A stretch of DNA of 64,000 nucleotides. Origin: Roseobacter cerasinus (GTDB lineage Bacteria; Pseudomonadota; Alphaproteobacteria; Rhodobacterales; Rhodobacteraceae). Position 1 is the first letter of the stretch, and every line of letters begins with the position of its first letter. The stretch is taken from contig NZ_BLIV01000003.1 in the NCBI RefSeq assembly GCF_009811755.1, positions 496,001 through 560,000 of the forward strand. Direction: 5' to 3'. Shown one piece after another: positions 62,477-64,000 of the stretch. The notes below the pieces were generated by a model. That model was not told the origin of the DNA, ran no database searches, and worked only from the letters and a program-made list of their open reading frames with translations. Made by a program: the position numbers and the translations under genes.

Positions 62477-64000
62477 TTAGCTCGCCTTGGCGCGCTTGGC
62501 CTTGCGCTCGGCCACAACCTTCTCCGCCAGATCGCGTGCAATCGCAAAGGCGCCCTTGATCTTGTCGGCATCGCCTTTCCAGTCGCGGCGCACGACAATC
62601 TTGTTGTCCTTGACCTTCGCCAACCCGCGCTGATCCTGAATGAATTCCACCAACCCCTGCGGCGAGGCAAACTTGTCGTTGTGGAACTGGATCGTGGCGC
62701 CCTTCGGCCCACCGTCGAGCTTGGCAATCCCGGCCTTCTTGCACATGGCCTTGATCCGCACGACCAGCATGAGCGTGTTTACCTCTTTCGGCAGCTTGCC
62801 AAAGCGGTCGATGAGCTCAGCGGCAAAGCCCTCCAGCTCCACCTTGGTCGTCAGGCTGCTGAGCCGACGATAAAGACCCAGCCGCACGTCGAGATCAGGC
62901 ACATAGTCCTCGGGGATCAGCACCGGTACGCCCAGATTGATCTGCGGCGCCCATTGATCATCAGCATCCGACAGCCCCTCCATCTCGCCCGCGCGGATCT
63001 TGGCAATCGCCTCTTCGAGCATCGATTGATAAAGCTCAAAGCCTACGTCACGCATCTGGCCGGACTGCTCTTCGCCCAAAAGATTCCCCGCCCCGCGAAT
63101 GTCCAAATCCTGGCTGGCCAGCGTGAAACCCGCGCCCAGCGTGTCGAGGCTGGAAAGCACACGCAGGCGTTTCTGCGCCGTATCCGTCAGCTTGGCGCGC
63201 GGCTTGGTGGTCAGATAGGCATAGGCGCGCGTCTTCGAGCGGCCCACCCGCCCCCGGATCTGATAGAGCTGCGCCAGACCAAACATATCCGCGCGGTGCA
63301 CGATCATCGTGTTCGCCGTAGGGATGTCGAGGCCCGATTCCACAATCGTTGTGGCCAGCAGGACATCAAATTTGCCATCATAGAAGGCGTTCATCCGGTC
63401 ATCGAGCTCGCCCGCTGCCATCTGCCCATGCGCCACCACGTAGGTCAGCTCTGGCAGCTGCTCTTTGAGGAACTCCTCAATCTCCGGCAGATCCGAGATG
63501 CGCGGCACCACGTAGAAGGACTGCCCGCCGCGATAGTGTTCGCGCAGCAGCGCCTCGCGCAGAGTGACCGTATCGAACTCGCTCACATAGGTGCGGATCG
63601 CCAGACGGTCGACCGGTGGCGTGCCGATGATGCTGAGGTCACGCACGCCCGTTAGGCTCAGTTGCAGCGTGCGCGGGATCGGTGTGGCCGTCAGCGTGAG
63701 CACGTGAATGTCGCTGCGCAGCTGCTTCAGCCGCTCTTTATGCATCACGCCAAAATGCTGTTCTTCGTCGATCACCAACAGGCCGAGGTTCTGGAAGCGC
63801 ACGCCCTTGGCCAGCAGCGCATGGGTGCCGATCACGATGTCCACGGTGCCACGAGACATGCCATCGCGGGTGGCATTGGCCTCCTTCGTGGTCACAAAGC
63901 GGCTCAGCTGACGCACGTTGATCGGGAAGCCCCGGAAGCGCTCTGCAAAGCTCTTGTAGTGTTGCCGGGCGAGCAAGGTCGTGGGGGCGATCACCGCCAC
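62477..64000 (-). CDS. mfd: Transcription-repair coupling factor, C-terminal part (5' end outside window)
   Basis: The visible 507 residues begin in helicase domain 1 ([13 protein letters not shown]), with [10 protein letters not shown] and the DEEQ box [10 protein letters not shown], then domain 2 ([39 protein letters not shown]) and the RG-type and D7 region ([16 protein letters not shown], then LYRRLSSL). Mfd removes stalled RNA polymerase and recruits UvrA. These motifs distinguish it from RecG, which lacks the D7 domain. The C-terminus ends in a basic tail (RKAKRAKAS). Confidence 0.95.
   Translation of the reverse strand: MAVIAPTTLLARQHYKSFAERFRGFPINVRQLSRFVTTKEANATRDGMSRGTVDIVIGTHALLAKGVRFQNLGLLVIDEEQHFGVMHKERLKQLRSDIHVLTLTATPIPRTLQLSLTGVRDLSIIGTPPVDRLAIRTYVSEFDTVTLREALLREHYRGGQSFYVVPRISDLPEIEEFLKEQLPELTYVVAHGQMAAGELDDRMNAFYDGKFDVLLATTIVESGLDIPTANTMIVHRADMFGLAQLYQIRGRVGRSKTRAYAYLTTKPRAKLTDTAQKRLRVLSSLDTLGAGFTLASQDLDIRGAGNLLGEEQSGQMRDVGFELYQSMLEEAIAKIRAGEMEGLSDADDQWAPQINLGVPVLIPEDYVPDLDVRLGLYRRLSSLTTKVELEGFAAELIDRFGKLPKEVNTLMLVVRIKAMCKKAGIAKLDGGPKGATIQFHNDKFASPQGLVEFIQDQRGLAKVKDNKIVVRRDWKGDADKIKGAFAIARDLAEKVVAERKAKRAKAS

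Noticed and set aside
61341-62744. A 467-codon open frame opposite the MFS gene and running into mfd in another frame
   Set aside because: It crosses two certain genes and an intergenic palindrome; composition is typical of shadow frames.

Overview
The window looks like chromosomal DNA of a marine alphaproteobacterium of the Rhodobacteraceae (Roseobacter group). The evidence is the dmdA-acuI pair for dimethylsulfoniopropionate (DMSP) catabolism, a permuted two-piece tmRNA gene with the tag ANDNRAPVAMAA, a trgA-trgB-cysK cluster as described in Rhodobacter sphaeroides, a usg gene beside gyrA, a VPLPA-CTERM protein, and high GC with tightly packed genes. I see no insertion sequence, prophage, integrase, CRISPR array or rRNA operon. 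The two edge genes are cut by the window: a HerA-like ATPase on the left and mfd on the right.

Layout. 1-7.1 kb: HerA-like ATPase (partial), an IalB-family protein, then an envelope block on the minus strand (L,D-transpeptidase, LpxD-like acyltransferase, acyl carrier protein, ketoacyl synthase II) with a divergent Tat-exported M15-type peptidase. 7.5-13.4 kb: a four-gene two-component operon (GAF-like protein, 48-residue small protein, Cache/PAS histidine kinase, FixJ-type regulator), then an ECF sigma/anti-sigma pair downstream of a YceI protein. 13.4-19.9 kb: a FadR-type regulator and a GNAT protein, divergent from a polyamine-type ABC transporter that ends in an Asp/Glu racemase gene. 20-23.5 kb: katG and divergent oxyR, then tRNA-Ser(GGA). 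23.5-33.4 kb, minus strand: cfa, trgA, trgB, cysK and an MscS-type channel in one tight run, then photolyase, a class V aminotransferase and the VPLPA-CTERM protein. 33.5-38.5 kb: DUF2182, DUF1326, DinB-like, dmdA and acuI as one run with a divergent GntR regulator. 38.6-45.3 kb: leishmanolysin-like metallopeptidase, two small lipoproteins, DUF4345, the tmRNA gene, usg, gyrA and DUF6614. 45.3-55.9 kb: M32 carboxypeptidase, ctaA, trmJ, a ThiE-like protein, HupE-like and DUF4198 genes whose start codons overlap head to head, psuK-psuG, DUF502, patatin and bdhA. 56-64 kb: a candidate small RNA, an orphan YejA-type binding protein, an XRE-cupin regulator, an acyl-CoA synthetase with a DsbA-family protein, an MFS exporter and the 3' part of mfd.

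Working together. Several runs are joined by overlaps of 1-22 nt and are probably translationally coupled: kinase-regulator, cysK-mscS, psuK-psuG, sigma-anti-sigma, ctaA-M32 peptidase, DUF1326-DinB. Themes are envelope building and stress (L,D-transpeptidase block, cfa, MscS), oxidant and tellurite defence (oxyR-katG, trgAB-cysK), marine sulfur metabolism (dmdA-acuI) and nutrient uptake.

Most notable less-described points: a candidate sRNA at 56101-56176 with its own promoter and terminator; the 48-residue ORF inside the two-component operon; matching palindromes at both ends of that operon; metal/thiol-type DUF genes between a GntR regulator and dmdA; overlapping divergent start codons at 50598-50601; and a heavily self-complementary 135-bp element at 62314-62448. 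All assignments come from reading the sequence; no database search was run.
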